A DNA stretch of 64,000 nt from Nocardioides terrigena (GTDB taxonomy: Bacteria; Actinomycetota; Actinomycetes; Propionibacteriales; Nocardioidaceae): positions 372,001 through 436,000 of the forward strand of contig NZ_PZYY01000001.1 of the NCBI RefSeq assembly GCF_003047265.1. The letters run 5' to 3'. A program made the position numbers and the translations under genes. Within the stretch, counting starts at the first letter, position 1. Every line of letters begins with the position of its first letter. The notes beneath the pieces were generated by a model. The model ran no database searches, had not been told where the DNA came from, and saw only the letters and a program-made list of their open reading frames with translations. Shown here one piece after another: positions 1 through 9,126 of the stretch.

Positions 1-1
1 C

Positions 2-2032
2 CTCGCCGGGCGCACCGAGTTCTGGCTGGGCAAGCAGGGCCGGCTGACCGAGCCGATGGTCCTGCGACCCGGCGCCACCCACTACACGCCGATCTCGTGG
101 GACGACGCCCACGCCACCATCGCCGGGCACCTGCGGCGCCTCGACGACCCCGACCAGGCGATCTTCTACACGTCGGGCAAGACCTCCAACGAGGCCGCCT
201 TCGTCTACCAGCTCTTCGTGCGGGCCTTCGGGACCAACAACCTCCCCGACTGCTCCAACATGTGCCACGAGTCGTCGGGCTCCGCGCTCGTCGACACCAT
301 CGGCATCGGCAAGGGCTCGGTCAGCCTCGAGGACATCCACCAGGCCAAACTGCTCGTGGTCGTGGGGCAGAACCCGGGCACCAACCACCCGCGGATGCTG
401 TCCGCCCTCGAGATCGCCAAGCAGAACGGCGCGAAGATCATCTCGGTCAACCCGCTCGAGGAGGCCGGGCTGGTCCGCTTCAAGAACCCGCAGACCCCGA
501 AGGGGGTGGCCGTCGGCACCGCGCTCGCCGACCTGCACCTGCCCGTCCGCCTCAACGGCGACATGGCCCTCTTCCAGGCGATCGGCTCGCTGCTCCTCGA
601 GTGGGACGCGATCGACCGCGACTTCATCGACGAGTACGTCACCGGCTTCGAGGCGTACGCCGCACACGTCGCCGACCTCGACTGGACCAAGGTGGAGGCC
701 GCGACCGGCCTCACCCGGGAGCAGGTCACCGAGGCGGCCCGGATGTTCGCGGACTCCCCGGCGACGATCACCTGCTGGGCGATGGGCATCACCCAGCACC
801 ACAACTCGGTGGCCACGATCAAGGAGATCGTCAACGTCGCCCTGATGCAGGGCAACATCGGCAAGCCGGGCGCCGGGCTGTGCCCCGTCCGCGGCCACTC
901 CAACGTCCAGGGCGACCGCACCATGGGCATCTGGGAGCGGGTGCCGGACCACTTCCTCGACGCGATCCGCGACGAGTTCGGCTTCGACCCGCCGCGCGAG
1001 CACGGCCACGACACGGTGGACTCCATCCGGGCCCTGCGCGACGGCAAGGCCCGCGTGTTCTTCGCGATGGGCGGCAACTTCGTGGCCGCGGCCCCCGACA
1101 CCGAGGCCACCGAGGCCGCGATGCGCAACGCCGCGCTCACGGTGCACGTCTCCACCAAGCTCAACCGCTCGCACGTCGTCCACGGCGGCGAGGCGCTGAT
1201 CCTCCCGGCCCTGGGCCGCAGCGAGAAGGACATGACGGGCGGCCGCGCCCAGCGGGTCACCGTCGAGGACTCCATGTCGGCCGTGCACGCCTCGCGCGGT
1301 CCGCTCGACCCGCCCTCGGAGCACCTGCGCTCCGAGGTCGACATCGTCTGCTCGATGGCGCTGGCCACCCTCGGCGAGGACTCGCCGATCCCGTGGGCGG
1401 ACTTCCGGTCCGACTACACCGAGATCCGTCGCCGGATCGCCCGCGTCGTGCCCGGCTGCGCGTCGTACGACGAGAAGGTCGACCAGCCCGGCGGCTTCGT
1501 GCTGCCGCACCCGCCCCGCGACAACCGCGTCTTCGAGACCGAGAGCCGGCGTGCGGTCATGACCGCCACCCCGCTGGAGGTGCTCGACGTGCCCCGCGGC
1601 CGGCTGCTGCTGCAGACGCTGCGCTCGCACGACCAGTTCAACACCACGATCTACGGCCTCGACGACCGCTACCGCGGCGTCAAGGGCGGCCGTCGGGTGG
1701 TGTTCGTCAACCCCGAGGACGTCCGTGAGCTCGGCTTCGTCGACGGCGACGTCATCGACCTGGTGAGCGAGTGGCGCGACGGCAGCGAGCGGGTGGCGCG
1801 GTCCTTCCGCATCGTGTCCTACGACCAGCCCCGCGGTTGCGCGGCCGCCTACTACCCGGAGACCAACCCGCTGGTGCCGCTCGACTCGACCGCGGAGAAG
1901 AGCAACACCCCCGTCTCCAAGTCCGTGGTGGTGCGCCTCGACCGGCCGGGCACCGACGGCGGGGACGGCCACGGGTCGCCCGACCAGGGGACCGGCTCCG
2001 AGCGCACCGACGAGCCGCACCACCTGGCCTGA
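2..2032 (+). CDS. FdhF/YdeP-family molybdopterin oxidoreductase, 5' truncated by window
   Basis: The open frame continues to the first bases of the window, so the N-terminus is missing; about 676 residues are visible. The protein belongs to the bis-molybdopterin-guanine-dinucleotide oxidoreductases related to formate dehydrogenase H and YdeP. The motif SNMCHESSG (Cys codon at 263-265) sits where formate dehydrogenase H has its metal-ligand Sec/Cys-His pair. It is followed by VVVGQNPGTNHPRM and GHSNVQGDRTMGIWE, typical of the cofactor-binding core, and a C-terminal molydopterin dinucleotide-binding region (LLLQTLRSHDQFNTTIYG). The natural substrate of this subfamily is not established; formate oxidation is only one possibility. 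Pirin follows 7 bases downstream, probably in the same transcript. No fdhD or separate iron-sulfur subunit is visible. Confidence 0.88.
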   Translation, partial: LAGRTEFWLGKQGRLTEPMVLRPGATHYTPISWDDAHATIAGHLRRLDDPDQAIFYTSGKTSNEAAFVYQLFVRAFGTNNLPDCSNMCHESSGSALVDTIGIGKGSVSLEDIHQAKLLVVVGQNPGTNHPRMLSALEIAKQNGAKIISVNPLEEAGLVRFKNPQTPKGVAVGTALADLHLPVRLNGDMALFQAIGSLLLEWDAIDRDFIDEYVTGFEAYAAHVADLDWTKVEAATGLTREQVTEAARMFADSPATITCWAMGITQHHNSVATIKEIVNVALMQGNIGKPGAGLCPVRGHSNVQGDRTMGIWERVPDHFLDAIRDEFGFDPPREHGHDTVDSIRALRDGKARVFFAMGGNFVAAAPDTEATEAAMRNAALTVHVSTKLNRSHVVHGGEALILPALGRSEKDMTGGRAQRVTVEDSMSAVHASRGPLDPPSEHLRSEVDIVCSMALATLGEDSPIPWADFRSDYTEIRRRIARVVPGCASYDEKVDQPGGFVLPHPPRDNRVFETESRRAVMTATPLEVLDVPRGRLLLQTLRSHDQFNTTIYGLDDRYRGVKGGRRVVFVNPEDVRELGFVDGDVIDLVSEWRDGSERVARSFRIVSYDQPRGCAAAYYPETNPLVPLDSTAEKSNTPVSKSVVVRLDRPGTDGGDGHGSPDQGTGSERTDEPHHLA

Positions 2033-2039
2033 GGACGAC

Positions 2040-3023
2040 ATGACCAACCCCGAGCGCGACCCCGACGAGCTGGCCCTGGCGGCCGGGGACACCGCCTGCG
2101 GTGTCGAGGTGCTGGCACCGCGGGAGGTCCCGCTCGGGGGGCCGCGGGCGATGACCGTACGCCGCACGCTGCCGCAGCGCGGCCGGTCGCTCATCGGCGC
2201 GTGGTGCTTCGTCGACCACTACGGCCCCGACCGGGTCGCCGACACCGGCGGCATGTCGGTCGCCCCGCACCCGCACACCGGGCTCCAGACGGTGAGCTGG
2301 CTCTTCACCGGCGAGATCGAGCACCGCGACTCGGCCGGCCACCACGCGATGGTCCGCCCGGGCGAGGTCAACCTGATGACCGCGGGGCGGGGGATCAGCC
2401 ACTCGGAGGTGTCGACGCCCGGCACCACCGAGCTGCACGGCGCCCAGCTGTGGGTGGCCCTGCCGGGGGAGTCGCGCGACGTCGAGCCGGCCTTCGAGCA
2501 CCACGCTCCCGACCCGGTCACCGGCGACGGGTGGGAGGCGCGGGTCTTCCTCGGCTCGCTGCTCGGGGTCACGTCGCCGGTCTCGACCCACACCCCGCTC
2601 CTCGGCGCCGAGCTGGTGATCGCCGCGGGCACCACGCTGGTCCTCGACGTCGACGAGGCCTTCGAGCACGGCCTGCTCCTCGACCGCGGGGTGGCCACCG
2701 TCGACGGCCAGGAAGGCAAGCCCGGCGAGCTCGTCTACGCCGCGCCCGGTCGCGACACGCTCACCGTCGAGGCCCACGAGGACGTGCGGGCGCTGCTGCT
2801 CGGCGGCCCGCCGTTCGGGGAGTCCATCGTCATGTGGTGGAACTTCGTGGGCCGCACCCACGAGGAGGTCGTCGCCTTCCGCGAGGAGTGGCAGGCGCAG
2901 GTCGACGGCGTCGACGACAGCCAGGACGTCCGTCCCGGACGGTACGGCGTCGTGGTCGGCGACCACCTGCCCCCGATACCGGCCCCCGCCCTGCCGAACG
3001 CCCGGCTGCGCGAGCGCCGCTGA
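2040..3023 (+). CDS. Pirin family protein
   Basis: 327 residues forming a two-part cupin protein of the pirin family. The N-terminal cupin shows the metal-binding pattern HPHTGLQTVSWLFTGEIEHRDS and then NLMTAGRGISHSE, both hallmark pirin motifs. The C-terminal half ends with GPPFGESIVMWWNFVGRTHEE, also typical. Bacterial pirins have been linked to quercetinase activity or to metabolic regulation, so the actual role here is unknown. A GAGGA ribosome-binding site lies 4 bases before the ATG. The gene follows the molybdopterin oxidoreductase closely and converges on the terD-family gene. Confidence 0.9.
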   Translation: MTNPERDPDELALAAGDTACGVEVLAPREVPLGGPRAMTVRRTLPQRGRSLIGAWCFVDHYGPDRVADTGGMSVAPHPHTGLQTVSWLFTGEIEHRDSAGHHAMVRPGEVNLMTAGRGISHSEVSTPGTTELHGAQLWVALPGESRDVEPAFEHHAPDPVTGDGWEARVFLGSLLGVTSPVSTHTPLLGAELVIAAGTTLVLDVDEAFEHGLLLDRGVATVDGQEGKPGELVYAAPGRDTLTVEAHEDVRALLLGGPPFGESIVMWWNFVGRTHEEVVAFREEWQAQVDGVDDSQDVRPGRYGVVVGDHLPPIPAPALPNARLRERR

Positions 3024-3041
3024 CGTCGTACGCGGTGCGTC

Positions 3042-3608
3042 TCAGGCGAAGGGCAGCAGGGCGGCGATGTCGTCGGTCGGCGTCTTGAGCGCGATGCCCG
3101 ACCCGATCGCCTGGAGCTTCCAGCCGTCGCCCTCGCGACGGAGGGCGGCCATCACCAGCCCGGTCTCGCGCACACCGAGGGTGAGGGTGAAGCGGGCCAG
3201 CTCGGTGCCCGCGTCGTCGACGAGGCGGCAGTAGGCGTTGCGGATGAACTCGAGGCTGTGGCCCTGGTAGCTGCTCACCAGGAACACGATCGAGTCCACC
3301 TTGCCGTAGACCTTCGACAGGTCGACGGTGAGCACCTCGTCGTCGCCCTCGCCCTTGCCGGTGGTGTTGTCACCGAGGTGGACGACCGAGCCGTCGCGGG
3401 TGGACAGGTGGTTGAAGAACGCGAGGTCGAAAAGCGCGCCGCCGGCGAACTGCACGGCCGAGGCGTCGAGGTCGACCGGCGCGGAGCCCGAGCCCGCGAA
3501 GCCGGCCGTGTGGGTGTGCTCCCACCCGACGGCCATCTGCAGGCGGGTGAGGGGTGTGCCCTCGTCGGTGGAGAGGCTGAGCTCCTGGCCCTCGGTCAGC
3601 TCGATCAC
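3042..3608 (-). CDS. TerD family protein
   Basis: 188 residues from a GTG start. The calcium-binding TerD signature is clear around residues 77-100 (HLGDNTTGKGEGDDEVLTVDL). TerD-domain proteins are stress or tellurite-resistance associated cytoplasmic proteins; the precise role of single-copy actinobacterial members is unclear. A longer frame reaches 3677 but would overlap the divergent flavodoxin-like gene and lacks TerD similarity there. The GTG at 3606-3608 is preferred because a TAGGTT -10 element lies 7 bases upstream of it (leaderless arrangement) and the protein then begins MIELTEGQEL, the usual TerD N-terminal strand. Confidence 0.85.
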   Translation of the reverse strand: MIELTEGQELSLSTDEGTPLTRLQMAVGWEHTHTAGFAGSGSAPVDLDASAVQFAGGALFDLAFFNHLSTRDGSVVHLGDNTTGKGEGDDEVLTVDLSKVYGKVDSIVFLVSSYQGHSLEFIRNAYCRLVDDAGTELARFTLTLGVRETGLVMAALRREGDGWKLQAIGSGIALKTPTDDIAALLPFA

Positions 3609-3615
3609 GCTGACG

Positions 3616-3621
3616 AACCTA
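3616..3621 (-). promoter_or_regulatory. -10 element of leaderless terD-type promoter
   Basis: On the minus strand this reads TAGGTT and is separated by 7 bases (CGTCAGC) from the GTG start codon, placing the expected transcription start at the start codon. No Shine-Dalgarno sequence precedes the GTG. Confidence 0.5.
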
Positions 3622-3640
3622 CCCGCTTGGTCACACCGTG

Positions 3641-3646
3641 CAGGCT
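3641..3646 (+). promoter_or_regulatory. Possible -10 element of leaderless flavodoxin-like gene
   Basis: CAGGCT followed by 6 bases and the ATG at 3653. The spacing fits a leaderless transcript, but the first base deviates from the TANNNT consensus and no good -35 is visible. Confidence 0.3.
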
Positions 3647-3652
3647 CGGAGC

Positions 3653-4384
3653 ATGAGCGACCAGCGATCCGACGCACCCCGCGACCTCGAGTTCGACGGC
3701 CTCCGGGCGGTCTTCCTCAACGGCACCCTCAAGCCGAGCCCGGACCTCAGCCACACCGACGGCCTGATCGAGGCGAGTGCCGCGATCATGCGCAAGCACG
3801 GCGTGCACGTCGACGTCGTCCGTGCGGTCGACCACGACATCGCGCCCGGCGTCTACCCCGACATGACCGAGCACGGCGCGGCCCGCGACGACTGGCCGGC
3901 GATCTGGGAGACGGTGCGCGCGGCCGACATCATCGTGCTCGCCGGCCCGATCTGGCTCGGCGACAACTCCAGCGTCACCAAGCGCGTCGTCGAGCGGCTC
4001 TACGCGATGTCCGGCGAGCTCAACGACCGCGGCCAGTACGCCTACTACGGCAAGGTCGGCGGCTGCCTCATCACGGGCAACGAGGACGGCATCAAGCACT
4101 GCGCGAGCAACCTGCTCTACAGCCTCCAGCACCTCGGCTGCACCATCGCGCCCAACGCCGACGCGGGCTGGATCGGCGAGGCCGGACCGGGTCCGTCGTA
4201 CCTCGACGAGGGCAGCGGCGGGCCGGAGAACGACTTCACCAACCGCAACACGACCTTCATGACGTGGAACCTCATGCACACCGCCCGGCTCCTCGGCGGT
4301 GGCTTCCCGGTGGGCGGCAACAGCCGCACCGCGTGGGACGCCGGCTCGCGGTTCGACTTCGAGAACCCCGAGTACCGCTCCTGA
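3653..4384 (+). CDS. Flavodoxin-like NAD(P)H-dependent FMN reductase family protein
   Basis: 243 residues with a flavodoxin fold. The first strand and phosphate-binding loop are RAVFLNGTLKPSPDLSHTDGL, and ADIIVLAGPIWLGDNSSVTKRVVERLY matches the second flavin-contact region of flavodoxin_2/FMN-reductase proteins. It probably binds FMN and passes electrons from NAD(P)H to an unknown acceptor such as a quinone. The ATG at 3653 is preferred over a GTG 15 bases earlier because the promoter pattern places the transcript start there. It is divergent from the terD-family gene; the 44 bases between them carry both -10 candidates. Confidence 0.82.
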   Translation: MSDQRSDAPRDLEFDGLRAVFLNGTLKPSPDLSHTDGLIEASAAIMRKHGVHVDVVRAVDHDIAPGVYPDMTEHGAARDDWPAIWETVRAADIIVLAGPIWLGDNSSVTKRVVERLYAMSGELNDRGQYAYYGKVGGCLITGNEDGIKHCASNLLYSLQHLGCTIAPNADAGWIGEAGPGPSYLDEGSGGPENDFTNRNTTFMTWNLMHTARLLGGGFPVGGNSRTAWDAGSRFDFENPEYRS

Positions 4385-4451
4385 TCCGACCTGCGACCTG
4401 CGGCACCCACGACCGCAGGTCGCAACGCGTCCCGGTGTCGGTGGCGTGCGC

Positions 4452-4457
4452 GAGGAT
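4452..4457 (+). promoter_or_regulatory. Possible -10 element of leaderless tag promoter
   Basis: GAGGAT, then 6 bases, then the ATG of tag. It matches the A2/T6 positions of TANNNT and the leaderless spacing seen elsewhere in the window; no Shine-Dalgarno is present. Confidence 0.35.
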
Positions 4458-4463
4458 GGCGCC

Positions 4464-5054
4464 ATGAGCGCACCCGTGATCGGCGACGACGGCCTCGCGC
4501 GCTGTCCCTGGGCGGCCGGCGACCCGGTCAACCGGGCCTACCACGACACCGAGTGGGGCCTTCGGGTCAGTGGTGAGGCGGCCCACCTCGAGCGGCTGAC
4601 GCTGGAGGCGTTCCAGTCCGGGCTCTCCTGGCTGACCATCCTCAACAAGCGCGAGGCGTTCCGCGAGGTCTTCGCCGGCTTCGACGCCGACGTCGTCGCG
4701 GCGTACGACGAGGGCGACGTCGAGCGGCTGATGGTCGAGCCGCGCATCGTGCGCAACCGCCGCAAGATCGAGGCGGCGGTCGCCAACGCCCGGGCCACCG
4801 TGGCGTTGCGGGAGCGTGGTGGCCTCGAGGCGTTCATCTGGTCCTTCCGGCCCGACACGACGCCCGAGCCGGAGCGCACCGGGGAGATGGCAACGACCTC
4901 GCCCGAGTCGGTCGCGCTGAGCAAGGCCCTCAAGAAGGCCGGCTTCGCGCACGTCGGGCCGACGACGATGTATGCCCTGATGGAGGCCGTCGGCATCGTC
5001 GACGACCACCTCGTCGGCTGCCACCGGCGCGGGGCCAGCGGCGTCTGGGCCTGA
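4464..5054 (+). CDS. tag: DNA-3-methyladenine glycosylase I
   Basis: 196 residues, the usual Tag length. It removes 3-methyladenine from alkylated DNA in base excision repair. Characteristic parts are CPWAAGDPVNRAYHDTEWG near the N-terminus, SGLSWLTILNKREAFREVFAGFD, IVRNRRKIEAAVANA and GPTTMYALMEAVGIVDDHLVGC at the C-terminus. The Cys and His of the first motif and the His-x3-Cys of DHLVGC match the zinc-binding snap of E. coli Tag. The frame extends upstream without family similarity; the ATG at 4464 gives the standard N-terminus. It converges on eda across a perfect GC-rich palindrome. Confidence 0.95.
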   Translation: MSAPVIGDDGLARCPWAAGDPVNRAYHDTEWGLRVSGEAAHLERLTLEAFQSGLSWLTILNKREAFREVFAGFDADVVAAYDEGDVERLMVEPRIVRNRRKIEAAVANARATVALRERGGLEAFIWSFRPDTTPEPERTGEMATTSPESVALSKALKKAGFAHVGPTTMYALMEAVGIVDDHLVGCHRRGASGVWA

Positions 5055-5056
5055 GC

Positions 5057-5072
5057 CCGGGCCGCGGCCCGG
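5057..5072. terminator. Candidate bidirectional terminator between tag and eda
   Basis: A perfect 16-base palindrome, CCGGGCCGCGGCCCGG, starts 2 bases after the tag stop and 7 bases beyond the eda stop, between converging genes. There is no T-run, as is common for actinobacterial terminators. A true RNA hairpin would need to lose the central pairs as loop. Confidence 0.4.
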
Positions 5073-5078
5073 ACCGCC

Positions 5079-5705
5079 TCAGCCCAGTGCCGCGGCCTCC
5101 GCGGCCAGGGCGCGGACCCGGTCCCAGTCGCCGGTCGCCAGCGCGTCGGCGGGGGTGAGCCACGAGCCGCCGACGCAGCCGACGTTGGGCAGCGCGAGGT
5201 AGGACGGCGCCGAGGCGGCGGTGATCCCGCCGGTCGGGCAGAAGCGCGCGGCCGGCAGCGGGGAGGCGATCGACTTCAGGTAGGCCGCACCGCCGGACGC
5301 CTCGGCCGGGAAGAACTTCATCTCGGTGTGGCCGGCCTCGAGGACGGCCAGCGCCTCCGAGACCGTCGCCGTGCCCGGCAGGAACGGGAGGCCGGAGTCG
5401 CCCATCGCGCCGAGCAGCGTCGGCGTCGAGCCGGGGGACACGAGGAACTGCGCGCCCGAGTCCGCGGCCCGCTTGACCTGGCCCGGCGTCACGATGGTGC
5501 CGGCGCCGACCAGGATCTCGGGGACCTCTGCGGCGATCGCCGCGATCGCGTCGAGGGCGACCGGGGTGCGCAGGGTCAGCTCGATCACCGGCAGGCCGCC
5601 GGCGACCAGCGCCCGGGCGACGGGCACCGCGTGCGCGAGGTCGTCGATGACGACCACCGGCACCACGGGGACGACGGACAGCAGTGACTCAGACGTGCTG
5701 GGCAA
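5079..5705 (-). CDS. eda: 2-dehydro-3-deoxyphosphogluconate (KDPG) aldolase
   Basis: 208 residues, a normal class I KDPG aldolase that splits KDPG to pyruvate and glyceraldehyde 3-phosphate in the Entner-Doudoroff pathway. The Schiff-base lysine is K130 in [12 protein letters not shown] and the general acid/base glutamate is E42 in [19 protein letters not shown] and SPGSTPTL are the usual phosphate and substrate loops. No ATG or GTG fits the N-terminus. The TTG at 5703-5705 does: a GAGGAGG ribosome-binding site lies 6 bases before it, and the start overlaps the 3' end of edd by 17 bases, implying translational coupling. It is the last gene of zwf-edd-eda. Confidence 0.92.
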   Translation of the reverse strand: MPSTSESLLSVVPVVPVVVIDDLAHAVPVARALVAGGLPVIELTLRTPVALDAIAAIAAEVPEILVGAGTIVTPGQVKRAADSGAQFLVSPGSTPTLLGAMGDSGLPFLPGTATVSEALAVLEAGHTEMKFFPAEASGGAAYLKSIASPLPAARFCPTGGITAASAPSYLALPNVGCVGGSWLTPADALATGDWDRVRALAAEAAALG

Positions 5706-7563
5706 GGGGGGCCTCCTCGGTGGGGGCGGGCAGGGGACGGATGACGCTGGCGCCGGTCTCGGCGGTGCCGACGATGGCCCGGAAGCCGGAGAAGAGCTCG
5801 CGGCCGGTGCCGGCCCACTCGACGTCGTGCGGGGCGCGACCGGTGGCCTCGCGGCGGTCGAAGTCGGCGTCCGCGACGTCGATCTCGAGCAGCCCGGTCT
5901 CCGCGTCGACGGTGACCAGGTCGCCCTCGCGCACCCGGGCGAGCGGGCCGCCCAGGGCGGCCTCGGGGGTGACGTGGATGGCCGCGGGCACCTTGCCGGA
6001 CGCACCCGACATCCGGCCGTCGGTGACGATCGCGACCTTCTGCCCGCGGTCCTGGAGCACGCCGAGGGCGGGCATCAGCTTGTGCAGCTCGGGCATGCCG
6101 TTGGCGGCCGGGCCCTGGTAGCGGACCACCGCGACGAGGTCGCGCCCGTCCAGCAGCCCCTCGGCGAAGGCCGCGAGGAAGTCGGCCTGGTCGTCGAAGA
6201 CCATCGCCGGGGCGGTCACGACCCGGTGCTCGGGCTTGACCGCGGAGGTCTTGACGACCGCACGGCCGAGGCGACCGGACAGCATCCGTAGCCCGCCGTC
6301 GGGGGCGAACGGGTCGTCGGCCGGACGCAGCACCGACGTGTCGAGCGAGGACTTGGGGCCCTCCTCCCAGACCACGGTGTCGCCGTCGAGCCGGGCCTCG
6401 CGGGTGTGCCGCCACAGGCCCCGGCCCGACACGGTGAGCACGTCGTCGTGGAGGTAGCCGTGCTTGAGGAGGGTGTGGAGGAGGAACGGCGTGCCACCCG
6501 CGGCCACGAAGTGGTTGATGTCCGCAGTGCCGTTGGGGTAGATCCGGGTGAGCAGCGGGACGGCCGCGGAGAGGTCCGAGAGGTCGTCCCACGTCAGCGT
6601 GATGCCCGCGGCGGCCGCCATGGCGACCAGGTGCATCGTGTGGTTGGTGGAGCCGCCCGTGGCGAGCAGCGCGACGCAGGCGTTGACGATCGCCTTCTCG
6701 TCGACCAGGTGGCCGACCGGGGTCGGCTCGCCACCCGCGGCGGTGATCGCGACCGCGCGCTCGCCGGCGGCGCGGTCCAGGGCGGCCCGCAGCGGGGTGC
6801 CGGGGTTCACGAACGTGGCGTCGGGCAGGTGCAGGCCCATCACCTCCATCAGCATCTGGTTGCTGTTGGCGGTGCCGTAGAAGGTGCACGTGCCCTTCGA
6901 GTGGTAGGACTGCGACTCGGCCTCGAGCAGCTCCTCGCGGCCCACCTTGCCCTCGGCGTACAGCTGGCGCACCCGGGCCTTCTCACCGTTGGGCAGGCCC
7001 GAGGTCATCGGACCGGCCGGGACGAAGACGGTGGGCAGGTGTCCGAAGGACAGCGCCCCGATCAGCAGGCCGGGCACGATCTTGTCGCAGACGCCGAGCA
7101 TCATCGTGGCGTCGAACATGTCGTGCGAGAGCGCGACCGCGGTCGACATCGCGATCAGGTCGCGGCTGAAGAGCGACAGCTCCATGCCGGCGCGACCCTG
7201 GGTGATGCCGTCGCACATGGCGGGCACGCCGCCGGCGAACTGCGCCAGGCCGCCGGCCCGGACGACCGACTTCTTGAGCACCTCCGGGACGTCCCGGAAC
7301 GGCTGGTGGGCCGACAGCATGTCGTTGTACGACGACACGATGGCCACGTTGGGCTTGCGGCCCGAGCGCAGGCCCGAGCGGACCGGCTCCTCGGAGGCGG
7401 CGAAGCCGTGCGCGAGGTTGGCGCAGGCCAGCCGACCCCGGGCCGGGCCCTTGTCGGCGGCGGCGTCGATGCGCGCGAGGTACGCCGCGCGGGTGGCCGC
7501 GCTGCGCTGCGCGATCCGCTCGGTGACCTCGCTGACGACGGGGTGGATGCTCTGGGTGCTCAT
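5689..7563 (-). CDS. edd: Phosphogluconate dehydratase
   Basis: 624 residues, standard for Edd of the IlvD/Edd family. It dehydrates 6-phosphogluconate to KDPG and uses a [4Fe-4S] cluster. Supporting motifs are [69 protein letters not shown] and [17 protein letters not shown]; the cysteines in AMCDG and GVCDK are the expected cluster ligands. The start codon overlaps the zwf stop by 4 bases and the stop overlaps the eda start by 17 bases, so the three genes form one operon. Confidence 0.96.
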   Translation of the reverse strand: MSTQSIHPVVSEVTERIAQRSAATRAAYLARIDAAADKGPARGRLACANLAHGFAASEEPVRSGLRSGRKPNVAIVSSYNDMLSAHQPFRDVPEVLKKSVVRAGGLAQFAGGVPAMCDGITQGRAGMELSLFSRDLIAMSTAVALSHDMFDATMMLGVCDKIVPGLLIGALSFGHLPTVFVPAGPMTSGLPNGEKARVRQLYAEGKVGREELLEAESQSYHSKGTCTFYGTANSNQMLMEVMGLHLPDATFVNPGTPLRAALDRAAGERAVAITAAGGEPTPVGHLVDEKAIVNACVALLATGGSTNHTMHLVAMAAAAGITLTWDDLSDLSAAVPLLTRIYPNGTADINHFVAAGGTPFLLHTLLKHGYLHDDVLTVSGRGLWRHTREARLDGDTVVWEEGPKSSLDTSVLRPADDPFAPDGGLRMLSGRLGRAVVKTSAVKPEHRVVTAPAMVFDDQADFLAAFAEGLLDGRDLVAVVRYQGPAANGMPELHKLMPALGVLQDRGQKVAIVTDGRMSGASGKVPAAIHVTPEAALGGPLARVREGDLVTVDAETGLLEIDVADADFDRREATGRAPHDVEWAGTGRELFSGFRAIVGTAETGASVIRPLPAPTEEAPLAQHV

Positions 7564-9047
7564 TCGGTCTCCTGCCAGGATCGGCCGTCGCGCTCGAGGA
7601 GCGTGACGGCGGCGACGGGTCCGTGCGTGCCGGCCGGGTAGCGCCGCGGGCGGTGCGACGGTCGGGACCAGCGGTCGAGGATGGGGGTCACCCACGCCCA
7701 TGCCGCCTCGACCTCGTCGCGGCGCATGAACAGGGTGGTGTTGCCGCGGACGACGTCCATGAGGAGCCGCTCGTAGGCGTCGGGGGAGCGGCCGCCGAAG
7801 GCCGTGGCGTAGCTCAGGTCCAGCGAGACCGGGCGCAGCCGGATGCCGCCGGGGCCGGGCTCCTTGGCCGTCATGTGCAGCCGCATTCCCTCGTCGGGCT
7901 GGACGCGGATGTGCAGCCGGTTGGGCTCGGTGGGCCCCTCGCTGTGCGGGAACATCGGGTGCGGCGGCTCCTTGAAGACCACCACGATCTCCGAGACCCG
8001 CTCGGACATCCGCTTGCCGGTCCGGAGGTAGAACGGCACCCCGGCCCAGCGCCAGTTCTGCACCTCGGTCCGCAGCGCCACGAACGTCTCGGTGCTGCTC
8101 TCGTGGCCGACCTCGTCGGCGTACGACGGCGCCAGCACCCCGCCGCTGAGACCCGCGGCGTACTGGCCGGCGACGACGTCGCGGTCGACGAGCTCGGGGG
8201 TCAGCGGGCGCAGGGCCTGGAGGACCTTGAGCTTCTCGTCGCGCACGGTCTCGCGGTCGACGTACGTCGGGGGCTCCATCGCGACGAGGCAGACCAGCTG
8301 GAGCAGGTGGTTCTGCACCATGTCGCGCAGCGCGCCGGAGCGGTCGTAGTAGGAGCCCCGCTCGCCGACGCCGAGCGCCTCCGAGACGGTGATCTGCACG
8401 TGGTCGACCCAGTGGCTGTTCCACAGCGGCTCGAGGAAGGTGTTGGCGAAGCGCGTGACCAGGAGGTTCTGGACGCTCTCCTTGCCGAGGTAGTGGTCGA
8501 TGCGGAAGATGTGCGACTCGTCGAAGACCCGGCCGACGGCCTCGTTGATCGTCTCGGCGGTGGCGAGGTCGGTCCCGATCGGCTTCTCGAGCACGACGCG
8601 GGAGCGGTCGGTGGCCAGGCCGACCTGGTCGAGGTGCTCGCAGATCGGGCCGAAGAGGGCGGGGGCGACCGCGAGGTAGAACACCCGGATCACGTCCTCG
8701 CCGGCGGCGCCGTCCTTGAGGCGGTCGTGCAGCCGGTGCCAGGCGCCGACGTCCTCGACGTCGAGGGTGACGTGGTGGAGGCGGCCGAGGAGGCGGCGTA
8801 CGACGTCGTCGGCGAGCTCGTCGTGGGCGACGTGCTCGGCGAGCGCGCCCTCGACCATCGCGCGGTAGCCGTCGTCGTCGACGTCGGCGCGGGAGACGCC
8901 GATGATCCGGAACCCGTCGGGCAGCTGGCCGTCACGGTCGCGGAGGTAGAGGGCGGGGAGCAGCTTGCGGAGCGCGAGGTCGCCGGTGCCACCGAAGACG
9001 GTGAAGTCACAGGGCTCCACGGGGGTGCCGACCGAAGGTCCGTTCAT
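7560..9047 (-). CDS. zwf: Glucose-6-phosphate 1-dehydrogenase
   Basis: 495 residues, full length. It oxidises glucose 6-phosphate to 6-phosphogluconolactone with NAD(P)+. The dinucleotide-binding loop is [16 protein letters not shown] (residues 19-34). The active-site signature RIDHYLGKE is at 182-190, and EKPIGTD precedes it. It is the first gene of the zwf-edd-eda operon, feeding the Entner-Doudoroff route; no 6-phosphogluconolactonase gene is adjacent. The divergent ROK regulator starts 79 bases away with a palindrome in between, so sugar-responsive control by that regulator is likely (inference). Confidence 0.97.
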   Translation of the reverse strand: MNGPSVGTPVEPCDFTVFGGTGDLALRKLLPALYLRDRDGQLPDGFRIIGVSRADVDDDGYRAMVEGALAEHVAHDELADDVVRRLLGRLHHVTLDVEDVGAWHRLHDRLKDGAAGEDVIRVFYLAVAPALFGPICEHLDQVGLATDRSRVVLEKPIGTDLATAETINEAVGRVFDESHIFRIDHYLGKESVQNLLVTRFANTFLEPLWNSHWVDHVQITVSEALGVGERGSYYDRSGALRDMVQNHLLQLVCLVAMEPPTYVDRETVRDEKLKVLQALRPLTPELVDRDVVAGQYAAGLSGGVLAPSYADEVGHESSTETFVALRTEVQNWRWAGVPFYLRTGKRMSERVSEIVVVFKEPPHPMFPHSEGPTEPNRLHIRVQPDEGMRLHMTAKEPGPGGIRLRPVSLDLSYATAFGGRSPDAYERLLMDVVRGNTTLFMRRDEVEAAWAWVTPILDRWSRPSHRPRRYPAGTHGPVAAVTLLERDGRSWQETE

Positions 9048-9088
9048 GGAAGACCACCGTACGGATCGTTAGGCACATGAGCAACAGA

Positions 9089-9113
9089 ACTTCGGTTTTT
9101 GTTGTGCCGAAGT
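9089..9113. promoter_or_regulatory. Candidate ROK operator between zwf and the ROK gene
   Basis: Inverted repeat ACTTCGG-N11-CCGAAGT centred in the 79-base zwf/ROK intergenic region, with an AT-rich spacer that is unusual for this genome. ROK-family repressors commonly bind AT-rich palindromes in their own divergent promoter; binding here is inferred. Confidence 0.5.
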
Positions 9114-9126
9114 GGGAAGTGCTTGA

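Noticed and set aside
1..2032. Assignment of the first gene as a genuine formate dehydrogenase feeding off the C1 pathway
   Set aside because: The motif set fits the FdhF/YdeP-like subfamily of unknown substrate, its N-terminus is outside the window, and it lies over 20 kb from the C1 genes without the shared box.
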